A stretch of DNA of 64,000 nucleotides from Henriciella sp. (GTDB taxonomy: Bacteria > Pseudomonadota > Alphaproteobacteria > Caulobacterales > Hyphomonadaceae): contig JABSPZ010000013.1 of NCBI GenBank assembly GCA_013213785.1, positions 42,330 through 106,329 of the forward strand, written 5' to 3'. Below are positions 38,208 to 47,098 of the stretch, piece by piece (the stretch's first letter is position 1; each line of letters starts with the position of its first letter). Made by a program: the position numbers and the translations under genes. Under the pieces are notes generated by a model. The model was given only the letters and a program-made list of their open reading frames with translations, had not been told where the DNA came from and searched no databases.

Positions 38208-38626
38208 GCGATATTGGCATGATCCTCGACCGCATCGGACGTAAGCTCGTCATGGAAGTCGCTCCGAAACTTGAGGGCGATTATTCTGGCGGCCACGCGG
38301 CGATGAGTGGCTTAATGTCTGTCATGGCGGGAGAGGCGTGGGACGGCGCCGCCGATCGCTTGGTGAATGAGATTGCAGGCATGCGCGGCCTATTCGCGCT
38401 TGCTGGAAAAGACGTCGCTGTCGCCAAAAGCGAGACCCTTAAAATCTCTGACCTCACCGAAGAACGCAATGCGCTGGCGGGTTATCTTACCGCCTTGCAA
38501 ATGTCACTTGAGAATCGCGAAGACGACGCCGCGAAAGACTTGAACGCCAAGATATGGATGCATTTGATGGCCACCGCGATGGCCCGCATGCCAAGTCCGC
38601 CAGACTTCCCTGACGCGGAGGACTAA
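38204..38626 (+). CDS. hypothetical protein linked to the APH gene
   Basis: A 140-residue protein, mostly helical, without a signal peptide or membrane segment. It starts in an ATGA overlap with the APH gene, so it is the third member of that operon. I recognise no family. The phrase MSGLMSVMAGEAWDGAADRLVNEIAGMRGLF suggests a helical bundle. Function unknown; by context a companion of the kinase. Confidence 0.75.
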   Translation: MSDIGMILDRIGRKLVMEVAPKLEGDYSGGHAAMSGLMSVMAGEAWDGAADRLVNEIAGMRGLFALAGKDVAVAKSETLKISDLTEERNALAGYLTALQMSLENREDDAAKDLNAKIWMHLMATAMARMPSPPDFPDAED

Positions 38627-39049
38627 CCAACACCAAACCCCTCACAGGGCGGACCCTTGAGGCAAAAAGAGACTGGGCGCGCTTGGAACAAACGCGAAGC
38701 GAACTGCCGCTCTCTCGAGACGGCGCAGATGCGCCTGGTCAAAGCGCGCCCATGGCAGCATGTTTTCAACTTTGGTCTCCCGGATCAAACGTCCGGGACA
38801 ACTCCGGGGGGATTGCTCTTACAGGTTCGACCCTCGCCACCGCTCATCGGAGGGTGGGCTGAGCTCCCCCGGCTGGCACCAAGCATAAAGGGTTCGGAGC
38901 CCAAAGCCCAGCCACCAGACCGCCACTCTCCCCCTCAATCCAGCCGATCCGGACTAGCCTCTCATCAGGAGGAGATGCGGTGAAGTATATGGGACGAGGG
39001 AGTGGGTCGGATTTGGGATGGGATGAGCGGTTGGCTTGGGGGTGTGATC
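38627..39049. other. 423-base region without a gene beside the IS30 element
   Basis: Only weak, unlikely reading frames are seen (the longest, 38657-38983, is low-complexity and arginine/proline-rich). The stretch holds a hairpin CCCGGA-TCAAACG-TCCGGG (38779-38797). It also has an imperfect long complementarity between the GGGTGGGCTGAGCTCC area (near 38856) and the GGAGCCCAAAGCCCAGCCACC area (near 38905). Both could be parts of a structured RNA or decayed sequence left by insertion. No T tract follows either hairpin. Confidence 0.5.
39047..39049. repeat. target-site duplication, left copy (ATC)
   Basis: The three bases ATC before the left inverted repeat are repeated after the right one (40266-40268), which fits the 2-3 base duplication of IS30-family insertion. 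Three bases can match by chance. Confidence 0.55.
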
Positions 39050-39070
39050 TCAATGGGTCGTCGCAACACA
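39050..39070. repeat. IS30-type left inverted repeat
   Basis: A 21-base repeat beginning TCAATGGGTC and ending CGCAACACA. It matches the reverse complement of 40245-40265 at 19 of 21 bases. The two mismatches are at positions 6 and 11. Confidence 0.85.
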
Positions 39071-39090
39071 TACTTTAGTTAGAGTATGTG
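39067..39090. promoter_or_regulatory. dyad just inside the left end of the IS30 element
   Basis: CACATACT (39067-39074) and AGTATGTG (39083-39090) are perfect reverse complements with an eight-base centre, 12 bases before the transposase ATG. Its position between the left inverted repeat and the start codon suits an autoregulatory site or an mRNA hairpin that limits transposase translation. Confidence 0.4.
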
Positions 39091-39101
39091 GAGCATGATC
39101 T

Positions 39102-40265
39102 ATGAGGAAGAAATACGTACGGGTTGGATTTACACCGGCTCAAAAGGCTGAGCTGTGGGAGCGATGGCGACGCGGCGAGCAGATGAAGTCGATCGGGCGT
39201 GTGTTTGGCAAGCCATCGTCGAGCATTTTCAAGCACATCCGGTCAACTGGCGGGTACACTCCAGTTGAGCGCAAGCGGGCTCCTTCGGCATTGACGCTAG
39301 CAGGGCGCGAAGAGATCTCCCGAGGTTTGGTTGCTGGCCAAACCGTACGGGCGATTGCGCGCGCACTCGGTCGATCTCCTTCCACAATTAGCCGTGAGAT
39401 CAGACGCAATGGTGGCCGGCGTCGGTATCGTGCGGTGCTAGCAGACAAACGCGCTTGGAAGCAGGCCTTGCGCCCTAAGCGCTGCAAGCTGGTGCTCAAT
39501 GGTCGATTGCGGCAAGCTGTTATTTTCAAGTTGAAGCGCGATTGGTCACCAGAGCAAATTGCTGGTTGGCTAAAGCGCAGATACCCGGCCCAAGAGGCGA
39601 TGCACGTGTCACATGAGACGATCTATAAGAGCCTGTATGTTCAGGCGCGCGGGGCTCTAAAGAAAGAGCTGGTTCAGTATCTACGATCAAAACGTCAGCT
39701 CAGAGGCTCGCGGTACAAGAAGGTGAACAAAGACCCACGTGGGCAGATCAAGGGCGCTGTGTCGATCAGTGAACGCCCAGCTTCAGTCGAAGACCGCGCA
39801 GTGCCGGGGCACTGGGAGGGAGACCTGATCTGCGGGCCAAACAATAGCTTTGTCGCCACACTGGTCGAACGTCACTCGCGCTATGTGATGCTGGCCAAGC
39901 TCTCCGGTCGTCATACCGAAACCGTCGTCAATGCATTGATCAAACAGTCCAGGCGACTGCCGAGCGAGCTCTATAAGTCACTGACCTGGGATAGAGGCCA
40001 TGAACTCGCAGACCATCGGCGGTTCACCATGGAGACCAATATCGACGTCTATTTCTGCGATCCGCAAAGCCCTTGGCAGCGCGGCACCAACGAAAACACG
40101 AACCGTCTCCTGCGACAGTACCTTCCCAAAGGAACAGATCTATCAAAGTTCACTCAAGGCGAGCTCAACAAGATCGCCAGATCACTGAACGAACGCCCGA
40201 GAAAAACACTGGACTTTGAGACCCCAGCTGAGCGATTAAATGCGTGTGTTGCGATGACCAATTGA
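39102..40265 (+). CDS. IS30-family transposase
   Basis: A 387-residue DDE transposase. It starts with two helix-turn-helix parts (residues 1-50 and 65-105, the second with VRAIARALGRSPSTISREIRRNGG). The catalytic core follows: first D in GHWEGDLICG, second D in LTWDRGHELADH, and E in RGTNENTNRLLRQYLPKG. The TGA stop is formed by the last bases of the right inverted repeat, so the gene fills the element to its very edge. The reading frame is whole, so the element may be active. Confidence 0.96.
   Translation: MRKKYVRVGFTPAQKAELWERWRRGEQMKSIGRVFGKPSSSIFKHIRSTGGYTPVERKRAPSALTLAGREEISRGLVAGQTVRAIARALGRSPSTISREIRRNGGRRRYRAVLADKRAWKQALRPKRCKLVLNGRLRQAVIFKLKRDWSPEQIAGWLKRRYPAQEAMHVSHETIYKSLYVQARGALKKELVQYLRSKRQLRGSRYKKVNKDPRGQIKGAVSISERPASVEDRAVPGHWEGDLICGPNNSFVATLVERHSRYVMLAKLSGRHTETVVNALIKQSRRLPSELYKSLTWDRGHELADHRRFTMETNIDVYFCDPQSPWQRGTNENTNRLLRQYLPKGTDLSKFTQGELNKIARSLNERPRKTLDFETPAERLNACVAMTN
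40245..40265. repeat. IS30-type right inverted repeat
   Basis: A 21-base repeat beginning TGTGTTGCGA and ending AATTGA, the reverse complement of 39050-39070 with two mismatches. It overlaps the last seven codons of the transposase gene. Confidence 0.85.
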
Positions 40266-40297
40266 ATCGGCAGGCGTTTTAAGCCGCTCATTCCTAA

Positions 40298-40328
40298 CAA
40301 AAAAAGCCGCCCCTTTAGGGACGGCTTT
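40298..40328 (-). terminator. rho-independent terminator of the M3 peptidase gene
   Basis: AAAGCCG (40303-40309) pairs with CGGCTTT (40322-40328), with further CCC/GGG pairing inside. On the minus strand the stem is followed by a run of T bases (complement of 40299-40305). It lies 40 bases after the peptidase stop. Confidence 0.8.
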
Positions 40329-40367
40329 CTCTATTCGTCTCTCACTCCAATAAGAAACGGATCTTGT

Positions 40368-42554
40368 TTAGTCTTCGCCCGTGTCGAAGCCGCGGATGCG
40401 GAGCAGGGGCTCAATGGTTGGGTCTGAGCCGCGGAACAAGCGGTAAAGCTCATCCGCTGGGCGCAGGCCCCCGGACTCGTACACCCACTTTTTCAAGCTC
40501 GCGGCGAGTTCTGGATCCCAGATATCGCCCTTCTCTTGGAAGGCAGTAAAGCCATCCGCATCGAGGATCTCTGACCAGAGATAAGCGTAATAGCCAGAGC
40601 TGTAGCCAACTGGGCTAGAGAAGATGTGCGCGAAGTACTGGCTGCGATAGCGCGGCTCGATCTCTTCGACCAGGCCATAGCCTTCCAGCGTCTCTTTCTC
40701 AAACGCGCGCGCATCCGTGATGGCGAGCGCTTCTTCGTGGCTGAGGCGGTGCCAAGCGAGGTCGAGCAAGGAGGCCGCGATGAACTCTGTTGTGCGGAAG
40801 CCCTGATTGTGGTTCGCGGCTTCCCGCATCTTTTCGATCAGCTCAAGCGGGATCGGCTCACCCGTCTCATAGTGCAGCGCATATTCGGCGAGCATTTCTT
40901 CTTCGCCGGCCCAGTGCTCAAGGATTTGCGCCGGGAACTCTGTATAGTCGCGCGGACCATCAACGCCTGAGAATTCTGAATATTTGATCTGAGTCAGCAG
41001 GCCGTGCAGACCGTGACCAAACTCGTGGAAGAAGGTCTCAACCTCTGAGAAGTTCATCAGAGTTGGCTCACCTTCGGCCGGTGTGATCAGGTTCAGATTG
41101 TTGGTGATGATCGGGCGAACTTCTTCTGCGTCATCATAGTTTGTGGACGGGCGATAAGAGCTCATCCAGGCGCCGCCGCGTTTGCTGTCGCGGGCATACA
41201 TGTCCATCATGAACAGGCCGAGATGCTCGCCAGTCTCTTTGTCTTTGACGTCATAGGATGTGACGACTGGGTTCCAGCCTTCGACGTCGACATCTTCCAG
41301 CGTGATGTTGAACAGGCGCTCAGCCATGTTCCATGCGCCTTGGCGAACAGCGCTCAGCTCAAAGTATGGCTTCAGAACATTGCTATCGAACGCATATTTG
41401 TCCTGGCGGACTTTCTCGCTGTAGTGCCACCAGTCATGGCCGGCAAAGGTGAACTCGTCGCCAATCAGCGCCTGCATTTCATCGCGCTCAGTCTTGGCTT
41501 GGGCGAGACCCGGCTCCCAGACGCGAACGAGGAAGTCCTCAACATTCTGCGGCGTGCGCGCCATGTTGTATTCGAGGATGTACGCGGCGTGGTTCTCATA
41601 GCCGAGCAGCTCAGCTTTCTCAGCGCGCAGCTGTGCGATCTTGATCAGAAGCGGACCATTGTCGGTCTCACCCTCAGTCGCGCGAAGGCGATAGCCATCA
41701 AACATTTGCTGGCGCAGATCACGGTTTTCAGACTGCTGCATGAAGGTTTCATAGACAGAGCGATCGACCGTCAGCACCCATTTGTCGCCGTCTTTCAGAG
41801 CCGCTTTGAAACTGTCTGACAGACCTGCCAATTCGGCTTCGTCGGTCACGTCCAGCTTAAACGCTTTGGTCGAGGCAAGCAGGTTCTGCGAGAATTGCGT
41901 CGTCAGCGAAGACATCTCTTCATTGATCGCCGCCACTTTCTCTTTGACGTCTGCGCTTTGGGTCGCGCCAGCGCGTTCAAAGCCGCGATAGGTCAGTTCG
42001 ATCAAGCGCAGGTCTTGCTCATCAAGATCAAGATTCTCGGCCTGATCCTTCACCGCGTTCACGCGTGCGAACAGATCTTCGTTGAAGCTGATCTGATTGC
42101 TCACCGCTGTGATCTTTGGCCAGATCTCTGTCGCGAGCTCTTGCAGGCGATCATTGGTGTCTGTGCCGGTAATGTTTGAGAATGTGGACGCAACTTTTGA
42201 AAGCGTCCCACCCGCTTTGTCCAAGGCAACAATCGTGTTCTCGAAAGTTGGGGCATCCGCATTGTTCACGATCGCATCGATCTCGGCTTCGAGCTCTGCA
42301 ATCGCAAAATCAATCGCCGGGAGATAATCTTCATCTCCAATCTCAGCGAAAGGCGGCACGCCATATGGCGTATCCCAATCTTGTAGCAATGGATTTTCTG
42401 CGAGGGCTGCCTCGTCGACAACTGGAGTTTCAGATGTCTCCGCGACGTCTGTTTCTGCAGGCGTCTCAGCGGTTGGTGTTCGAACAGCATCGCATCCAGC
42501 GAGCATAAGCGTAAAAGCAGCAGCGCTGCCGAGGAGGTAGTTTCTTGCGGTCAT
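40368..42554 (-). CDS. M3 family metallopeptidase lipoprotein
   Basis: A 728-residue zinc peptidase of the M3 family (peptidyl-dipeptidase Dcp or oligopeptidase type). The zinc motif HEFGH begins at H510, in FFHEFGHGLHGLL. The N-terminus MTARNYLLGSAAAFTLMLAGC is a lipoprotein signal (lipobox LAGC, C21), followed by a Thr/Pro/Glu-rich linker. Exported lipoprotein M3 peptidases, placed to digest peptides outside the cytoplasm, are seen in several marine alphaproteobacteria. The ATG at 42554 agrees with the signal; the 13 upstream codons would break it. Confidence 0.95.
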   Translation of the reverse strand: MTARNYLLGSAAAFTLMLAGCDAVRTPTAETPAETDVAETSETPVVDEAALAENPLLQDWDTPYGVPPFAEIGDEDYLPAIDFAIAELEAEIDAIVNNADAPTFENTIVALDKAGGTLSKVASTFSNITGTDTNDRLQELATEIWPKITAVSNQISFNEDLFARVNAVKDQAENLDLDEQDLRLIELTYRGFERAGATQSADVKEKVAAINEEMSSLTTQFSQNLLASTKAFKLDVTDEAELAGLSDSFKAALKDGDKWVLTVDRSVYETFMQQSENRDLRQQMFDGYRLRATEGETDNGPLLIKIAQLRAEKAELLGYENHAAYILEYNMARTPQNVEDFLVRVWEPGLAQAKTERDEMQALIGDEFTFAGHDWWHYSEKVRQDKYAFDSNVLKPYFELSAVRQGAWNMAERLFNITLEDVDVEGWNPVVTSYDVKDKETGEHLGLFMMDMYARDSKRGGAWMSSYRPSTNYDDAEEVRPIITNNLNLITPAEGEPTLMNFSEVETFFHEFGHGLHGLLTQIKYSEFSGVDGPRDYTEFPAQILEHWAGEEEMLAEYALHYETGEPIPLELIEKMREAANHNQGFRTTEFIAASLLDLAWHRLSHEEALAITDARAFEKETLEGYGLVEEIEPRYRSQYFAHIFSSPVGYSSGYYAYLWSEILDADGFTAFQEKGDIWDPELAASLKKWVYESGGLRPADELYRLFRGSDPTIEPLLRIRGFDTGED

Positions 42555-42623
42555 TGAGGCACCTTTGAGAAAAACGTTGCGGTGTTTAATCATTTTCTAG
42601 GCCAGTCGCCTAGGGTGAAGCTG

Positions 42624-43562
42624 TCACACTTGTAGTTGGGTCAGGCGTCCGACCGTGGCGTTGAACTGATCCATGGTCTCATTCAGGATATCTGCGACTG
42701 GACGCACGCCTTTAATCCGGCCTGCGACTTGGCCCGTCAGCGCGATCCCGGCTTCGAGATCGCCGCCAAAGTAAACCTGCTGCGTCCCTGCAAATTCGCC
42801 AAAGATATTCTCGACGCCATCTTGCTCAATCCGCGTGGTGCGTTCGGTGCGTAGGGCACGGAGGGCTGGGCCAGGACCATCCCGATTCAAGAAGACCGTA
42901 TCGGTCGCATCCGCATCAACGATGGCTTTTTTCCAATTCTCATGCACCGGGCTCTCGGCACTTGAGAGGATGCGTGTCCCCATAAGAACGCCCTCGGCGC
43001 CGAGCGAGAACGCAGCTGCCATCGTGGAACCATCCATGATGCCGCCCGCGGCCACAACTGGAACATCCACGGCCTCACAGACCTGCGGGATCAGCACCAT
43101 CGAGGCGACATCTTTCGGGTTTTTAAAACCGCCGCCTTCGCCGCCCTCGACAATCAAGCCGTCAACGCCCGCATCAATCGCGCCGAGCGCGGCCTTTAAA
43201 CTTGGGACAACATGGAAAACGGTCAGCCCGGCTTCTTTCAGCTGGCTCGTATACTTCTTGGGGTTCCCCGCAGAGGTCGTCACAAACTTGATGCCCTGAT
43301 CAATCACGAATTGGACGATGTCGGGATCGCGGACAAAGGCCTGCGCGACGTTCACGCCGAACGGTTTGTCTGTGAGGTCACGCATTTTCAGAATCTCTGA
43401 GCGTACAGCATCCAGCTCACCGGAGCTCGTCTCGATAATTCCCATCCCGCCGGCATTTGAGAAAGCAGAGGACAGCTGTGATCGCGCGATCCACCCCATC
43501 GCGGCTTGAATGATGGGTTTCTCGATCTCGAGCATTTCAGTGATGCGGGTCTTCAGCGCCAT
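42624..43562 (-). CDS. nitronate monooxygenase family protein
   Basis: A 312-residue FMN-dependent TIM-barrel enzyme of the 2-nitropropane dioxygenase/nitronate monooxygenase family. It has PIIQAAMGWIARSQLSSAFSNAGGMGII, GVDGLIVEGGEGGGF, VPVVAAGGIMDGSTM and FSLGAEGVLMGTRI. Many members annotated this way have unknown substrates; related ones act in steroid or fatty-acid nitro chemistry or as enoyl reductases. The ATG at 43562 has GAGGAAGC upstream. It is not clearly in an operon with its neighbours. Confidence 0.92.
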   Translation of the reverse strand: MALKTRITEMLEIEKPIIQAAMGWIARSQLSSAFSNAGGMGIIETSSGELDAVRSEILKMRDLTDKPFGVNVAQAFVRDPDIVQFVIDQGIKFVTTSAGNPKKYTSQLKEAGLTVFHVVPSLKAALGAIDAGVDGLIVEGGEGGGFKNPKDVASMVLIPQVCEAVDVPVVAAGGIMDGSTMAAAFSLGAEGVLMGTRILSSAESPVHENWKKAIVDADATDTVFLNRDGPGPALRALRTERTTRIEQDGVENIFGEFAGTQQVYFGGDLEAGIALTGQVAGRIKGVRPVADILNETMDQFNATVGRLTQLQV

Positions 43563-43632
43563 GGGGCTTCCTCTGTCTTTATGTCTTTGCTCGGCAGATA
43601 GCGGGCCTATCGCAGCGGAAGCGCAAGAGAGA

Positions 43633-44874
43633 CTATCGCGTTTGGAAGAGCTTGAAGCGTTCAGTGATGAAGATGATCGTCAGCGAGCTCACGCCAAGCG
43701 CTACAAAACCCCACATGAAGGGTGCGATCGTCCCGTTGAACTGTCCGGCGACCAGGTACCCAATGAAGCTCGAAACCGTGGTGGACGCAAAGCCGTAAGC
43801 GGCGCTCGCGGTGCCCGCGATCTTACCCTGCGGCTCCATGGCCAGAGCCGTAAAGTTCGCGCCGAGCATTCCGAAACATCCGAACGTCAAGCAGAAGAGC
43901 GGGTAGAACAGCCACAGTTTCTCACCCACAGTATAGAGCGTGATCACATTGGTCAGCGCTAAGGCGATAAACAGGACAAGCACCGTATGACTGATCCGGC
44001 GCATGCCGAACTTTTCGACAATGCGTGAATTGAGAAAATTCGCCGCCGCGAGCGCTGCTGCCACACCCGCAAACCAGAGCGCGAATGTATCATGCTGCTC
44101 AAATACATCGGTGAAGATCTGCTCTGACGCCGCCACGAAAGCGAAGAGCGCGCCAAAGATGACGCCACTCGCGCACATATAGCCGAACGTGATCCGCGTC
44201 CGTAAAACTTGCCAATAGGCGCGGCCTGTCTGTTGAGGGTTCAGCGGCTGCCGGTCTTTCTCTGGAAGCGTTTCTGGCAAGCGCAACTGGATCCAAATCA
44301 GGTTCAAGATCGCGGCGACGCTCAGTAGACCAAACGTCCATTGCCAAGGCGCGAACAGCATGACGCCAGCGCCAATGGTCGGCGCTAGGATCGGCACAAC
44401 CATAAACACCGTCATGACCAGAGACATGATCCGCGCCATTGCGCGCCCAGCCAAAAGGTCGCGAACAATCGACACGGCAATCACGCGGACACCGCTCGCG
44501 AAGATGCCTTGAATGAAGCGGGCGAGCAGGAGCGTCATGAAAGAGTTCGTCATGATACAGGCGAGACCCGCGATCGCGTAACCAACCAGGCAAATGCTGA
44601 GCAGGCCTTTGCGTCCATAGCGATCTGAGATCGGACCAAAGATCAGCTGCGGCGCGCCAAATCCTGCAATATAGGCAAAGATCACTAGCTGCTGATCATT
44701 GTCCCGCTGCAGGTCATAAAACTCTGAAATATTGCTGAGCGCCGGAAGCATAATGTCGATCGCCAAAGCGTTCAGCGACATCAAGGCGGCCACCAGGATC
44801 ACCAGCTCCCATTGCGGCAGCGGCAATGCCGGGGTCGGCACCTCATTCGCAGCAGCTGTTTCGGGCTGTGTCAC
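43633..44874 (-). CDS. Bcr/CflA family MFS efflux transporter
   Basis: A 413-residue major facilitator protein with about 12 membrane segments, of the Bcr/CflA drug-resistance group (proton antiport of bicyclomycin, chloramphenicol, sulfonamides). Diagnostic parts are ALAIDIMLPALSNI in the first segment, FGAPQLIFGPISDRYGRKGLL and the RFIQGIFASGVRVIAVSIVRDLL stretch. The start is GTG at 44874 with GAGTGAG upstream. Substrate unknown. Confidence 0.93.
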   Translation of the reverse strand: MTQPETAAANEVPTPALPLPQWELVILVAALMSLNALAIDIMLPALSNISEFYDLQRDNDQQLVIFAYIAGFGAPQLIFGPISDRYGRKGLLSICLVGYAIAGLACIMTNSFMTLLLARFIQGIFASGVRVIAVSIVRDLLAGRAMARIMSLVMTVFMVVPILAPTIGAGVMLFAPWQWTFGLLSVAAILNLIWIQLRLPETLPEKDRQPLNPQQTGRAYWQVLRTRITFGYMCASGVIFGALFAFVAASEQIFTDVFEQHDTFALWFAGVAAALAAANFLNSRIVEKFGMRRISHTVLVLFIALALTNVITLYTVGEKLWLFYPLFCLTFGCFGMLGANFTALAMEPQGKIAGTASAAYGFASTTVSSFIGYLVAGQFNGTIAPFMWGFVALGVSSLTIIFITERFKLFQTR

Positions 44875-44951
44875 CTAGCTCACTCACAATTAACCAAGGC
44901 GCGGGTTGTGAACCTGCATGGTTTCAATCGCAAGCTTTTTCTGAGCGAAAT

Positions 44952-46481
44952 TTAGGTGCAGGGCTCGGTTTTATAGAGAATGATCTCGGGCGTTGCAGAA
45001 ACCGCGCACACGGGAAGTTCCGAGAGGTCGTCTTGCTCCGGCGTTTTGAACATGAGGAGATAATCCCATTGCTCAGGCCAATCATTCGCAAAGGCTGGTG
45101 ACCAATAGCCATTCTCAGAGGCGACGCGCGGGCGCTCCGCCAGCGCGGCAAGGTCCTGCGCGAAGACTGGATTGGCTTGCGGCATGTGCAAATCGACCAA
45201 AGCCGGAGCAACGTCCACAAAGCTGGTATTGGTGAACAGGTTCGGCACGTACGCATCGCGCTCGATCACGGCCAAGGATAAAGCATGCGTGTTGAACGCC
45301 GTCCCAGATGAGAGATCGACATAGACGCCCAAAACTTTGGAGCCTTTTGGGAGGTCTACGAGCTGCGCTTTGAGAGCATTTGCCTGGCTGTCGATCGCGG
45401 ACATTTTCAAGCCCGCATTCGCAAACGAAAGTGCACCAAGCACGGCAAATCCGCCTGCCAATGCAGGCTTTAAGCGAGCTGGAAACGCTTCGGTCGCCGC
45501 TATCGATGCGACCGCGACGATCAAAAGCGGCGCCGTGAATCGCAAATGAAGACCCCAGATCCCAAAGATGGAGGACGGGATTACAATCACCAGCGCCAAG
45601 AAGGCCGCGCAGAGCCAGGCGCTATTCGGAGCGAAGCTGACCCAGTTTTGCCGAACCGCTGTCCAGAAAAACCCAGCAACCGCAAGCACCGCGACAAGCG
45701 CGAGGAGTCGGTTATTGAAATCGGTCGCGGCGAACAAGATGCCTGTTTTCTCCCGAAGATCGTATAGCGGCGCCACATCTTGAGGCAGGTCCGCCGCGCC
45801 CTGCATGGACAGCGCGATAAACACCAATCCAGCCAGCATGGCCGGGAAATCGAGCACCGCAAGTTGGCGCACAAAGGTCCATAGAGATCCGCGCTCCTGC
45901 TTGAGATAGCCGATCACCTCCCAGCTAAACGCGAGAAAGCCGAATAATAGAAACGCCAGCGCGTGATTGGCGACGAGGAACAGGCTGATCGGCGCGAATA
46001 GCACGGTTCGGCGCCAACTCGGTGCCATCCGGACCCACAGCGCAAACGCCAACACTGCTAGTCCGCTGGAAACCGTATAGTTGACGAACCCCCAACCCAT
46101 ATTGGCATTAAAAACGGTCAAAAACCCGAGCAAAGATACCCAGGTCACGCGGCCATGGAGGCTCTTAGACAGAACCAACCCAGCGACCGGCGGAAAGATC
46201 AGCGCCAACCAGACCGTGACCCCGCCCGCCGCATAAATTCCAATCCATTGCGAGAGCCAAGGAATGATCATGTCCATGGTCAGGTCGGGAATGAAATCAA
46301 ACGAGACCGCGTAGAAGCCTTGAAGCGCTGGCTCTGATGCCAGATGGCCCTGGATATAGGTCCGCGCCAAGTGATTGTAGTAATCAATCCCAATGCCGAG
46401 CGGCCAGAATGCCACCATCCCCGCCAATAAGGCCATAAGGCCGAAAGCGACATGAACTGGCTTCAAGGTAGACGGAGTCAT
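44952..46481 (-). CDS. multi-spanning membrane protein in glycosylation operon
   Basis: A 509-residue protein with about 10-12 membrane segments and a large periplasmic C-terminal part. The topology is like GtrS/GT-C-type glycosyltransferases, but I see no firmly diagnostic motif, so the family is uncertain. It is cotranscribed with the methyltransferase (4-base overlap) and GT2 gene, a set that resembles lipid-linked sugar transfer across the membrane. Inferred role: transfer of a sugar from a polyprenyl carrier to a cell-envelope acceptor. Confidence 0.7.
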   Translation of the reverse strand: MTPSTLKPVHVAFGLMALLAGMVAFWPLGIGIDYYNHLARTYIQGHLASEPALQGFYAVSFDFIPDLTMDMIIPWLSQWIGIYAAGGVTVWLALIFPPVAGLVLSKSLHGRVTWVSLLGFLTVFNANMGWGFVNYTVSSGLAVLAFALWVRMAPSWRRTVLFAPISLFLVANHALAFLLFGFLAFSWEVIGYLKQERGSLWTFVRQLAVLDFPAMLAGLVFIALSMQGAADLPQDVAPLYDLREKTGILFAATDFNNRLLALVAVLAVAGFFWTAVRQNWVSFAPNSAWLCAAFLALVIVIPSSIFGIWGLHLRFTAPLLIVAVASIAATEAFPARLKPALAGGFAVLGALSFANAGLKMSAIDSQANALKAQLVDLPKGSKVLGVYVDLSSGTAFNTHALSLAVIERDAYVPNLFTNTSFVDVAPALVDLHMPQANPVFAQDLAALAERPRVASENGYWSPAFANDWPEQWDYLLMFKTPEQDDLSELPVCAVSATPEIILYKTEPCT

Positions 46482-47098
46482 TTTCGCGGCTTGGCGATCA
46501 AGATCACAAACGGGAACCGCGTGTTGACACGCACGACTTCCGCATAGGGTTCAACGAACTCTGCAAACGTCGTCTTGTTCCAGTGATTGATATGCTCCGG
46601 GTGATTGCCGAGGCGGATCAGATCACGGCCTCGCACCAAGTTCATCATTTGGAACCAGGGCTCGTTCGGAACCGTCAGAAGCAGATATTCGTCCGCTAAA
46701 GAGACCAGACGCTCAAGCGCCTTTTCCGGTTCGAAAAGATGCTCCAGAACCTCGAGCGCCATAACTGTGTGATAGCGCTTCTGGTCGAATTTTGGATCGA
46801 ACAGGTTGGCTTCTTGGAAGTTGGTGTTCGGCCAGCGACGCCGCGCTTCGTTCAAAGCGTCCGTGCGTAAATCCAAACCCTCATAATTGGACAACGACAC
46901 GCCGCGCGCATCCAACATATCGAGGATGTAGCCTTCCCCACAGCCGAAATCCAAAACATTGGTCGGCGCGATCTCGGTCAGTTCTTTCCCCACTTCATCA
47001 TAGAAGCGGCCAAGACTTAGCCGGTGGATCGGGTTTGGGTTGTTGTATTTGCTGACATGGCGCTCGGTTGTGTCGGCGCGGATTGTTGTGGCTGCCAT
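46478..47098 (-). CDS. class I SAM-dependent methyltransferase
   Basis: A 206-residue methyltransferase. The SAM-binding loop is NVLDFGCGEGYILD, followed by YEGLDLRTDALNEAR and a strand with TVMALEVLEHLFEPEKAL, as in methyltransferases acting on small or lipid-linked substrates. It overlaps the GT2 gene by 82 bases (the GT2 tail runs into this start) and the membrane-protein gene by 4. A methylated sugar in the envelope is a plausible product. Confidence 0.88.
   Translation of the reverse strand: MAATTIRADTTERHVSKYNNPNPIHRLSLGRFYDEVGKELTEIAPTNVLDFGCGEGYILDMLDARGVSLSNYEGLDLRTDALNEARRRWPNTNFQEANLFDPKFDQKRYHTVMALEVLEHLFEPEKALERLVSLADEYLLLTVPNEPWFQMMNLVRGRDLIRLGNHPEHINHWNKTTFAEFVEPYAEVVRVNTRFPFVILIAKPRK

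Larger units (their letters stand above)
39050..40265 (+). mobile_element. complete IS30-family insertion sequence, 1216 bp
   Basis: The element has 21-base inverted repeats with two mismatches at its ends, one transposase gene and a 3-bp ATC duplication outside. Its length is in the range of the IS30 family. An 8-base dyad CACATACT (39067-39074) with AGTATGTG (39083-39090) lies before the transposase start and may be the promoter operator or transcript hairpin. The element lies between the APH-linked hypothetical gene and the 3' end of the M3 peptidase gene without breaking either. Intact repeats and reading frame suggest recent arrival. Confidence 0.9.

Noticed and set aside
38657..38983. 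A 108-codon open frame in the gap before the IS30 element
   Set aside because: Its Arg/Pro/Gln-rich composition, lack of a ribosome binding site and strong hairpins in the DNA argue against a real protein.
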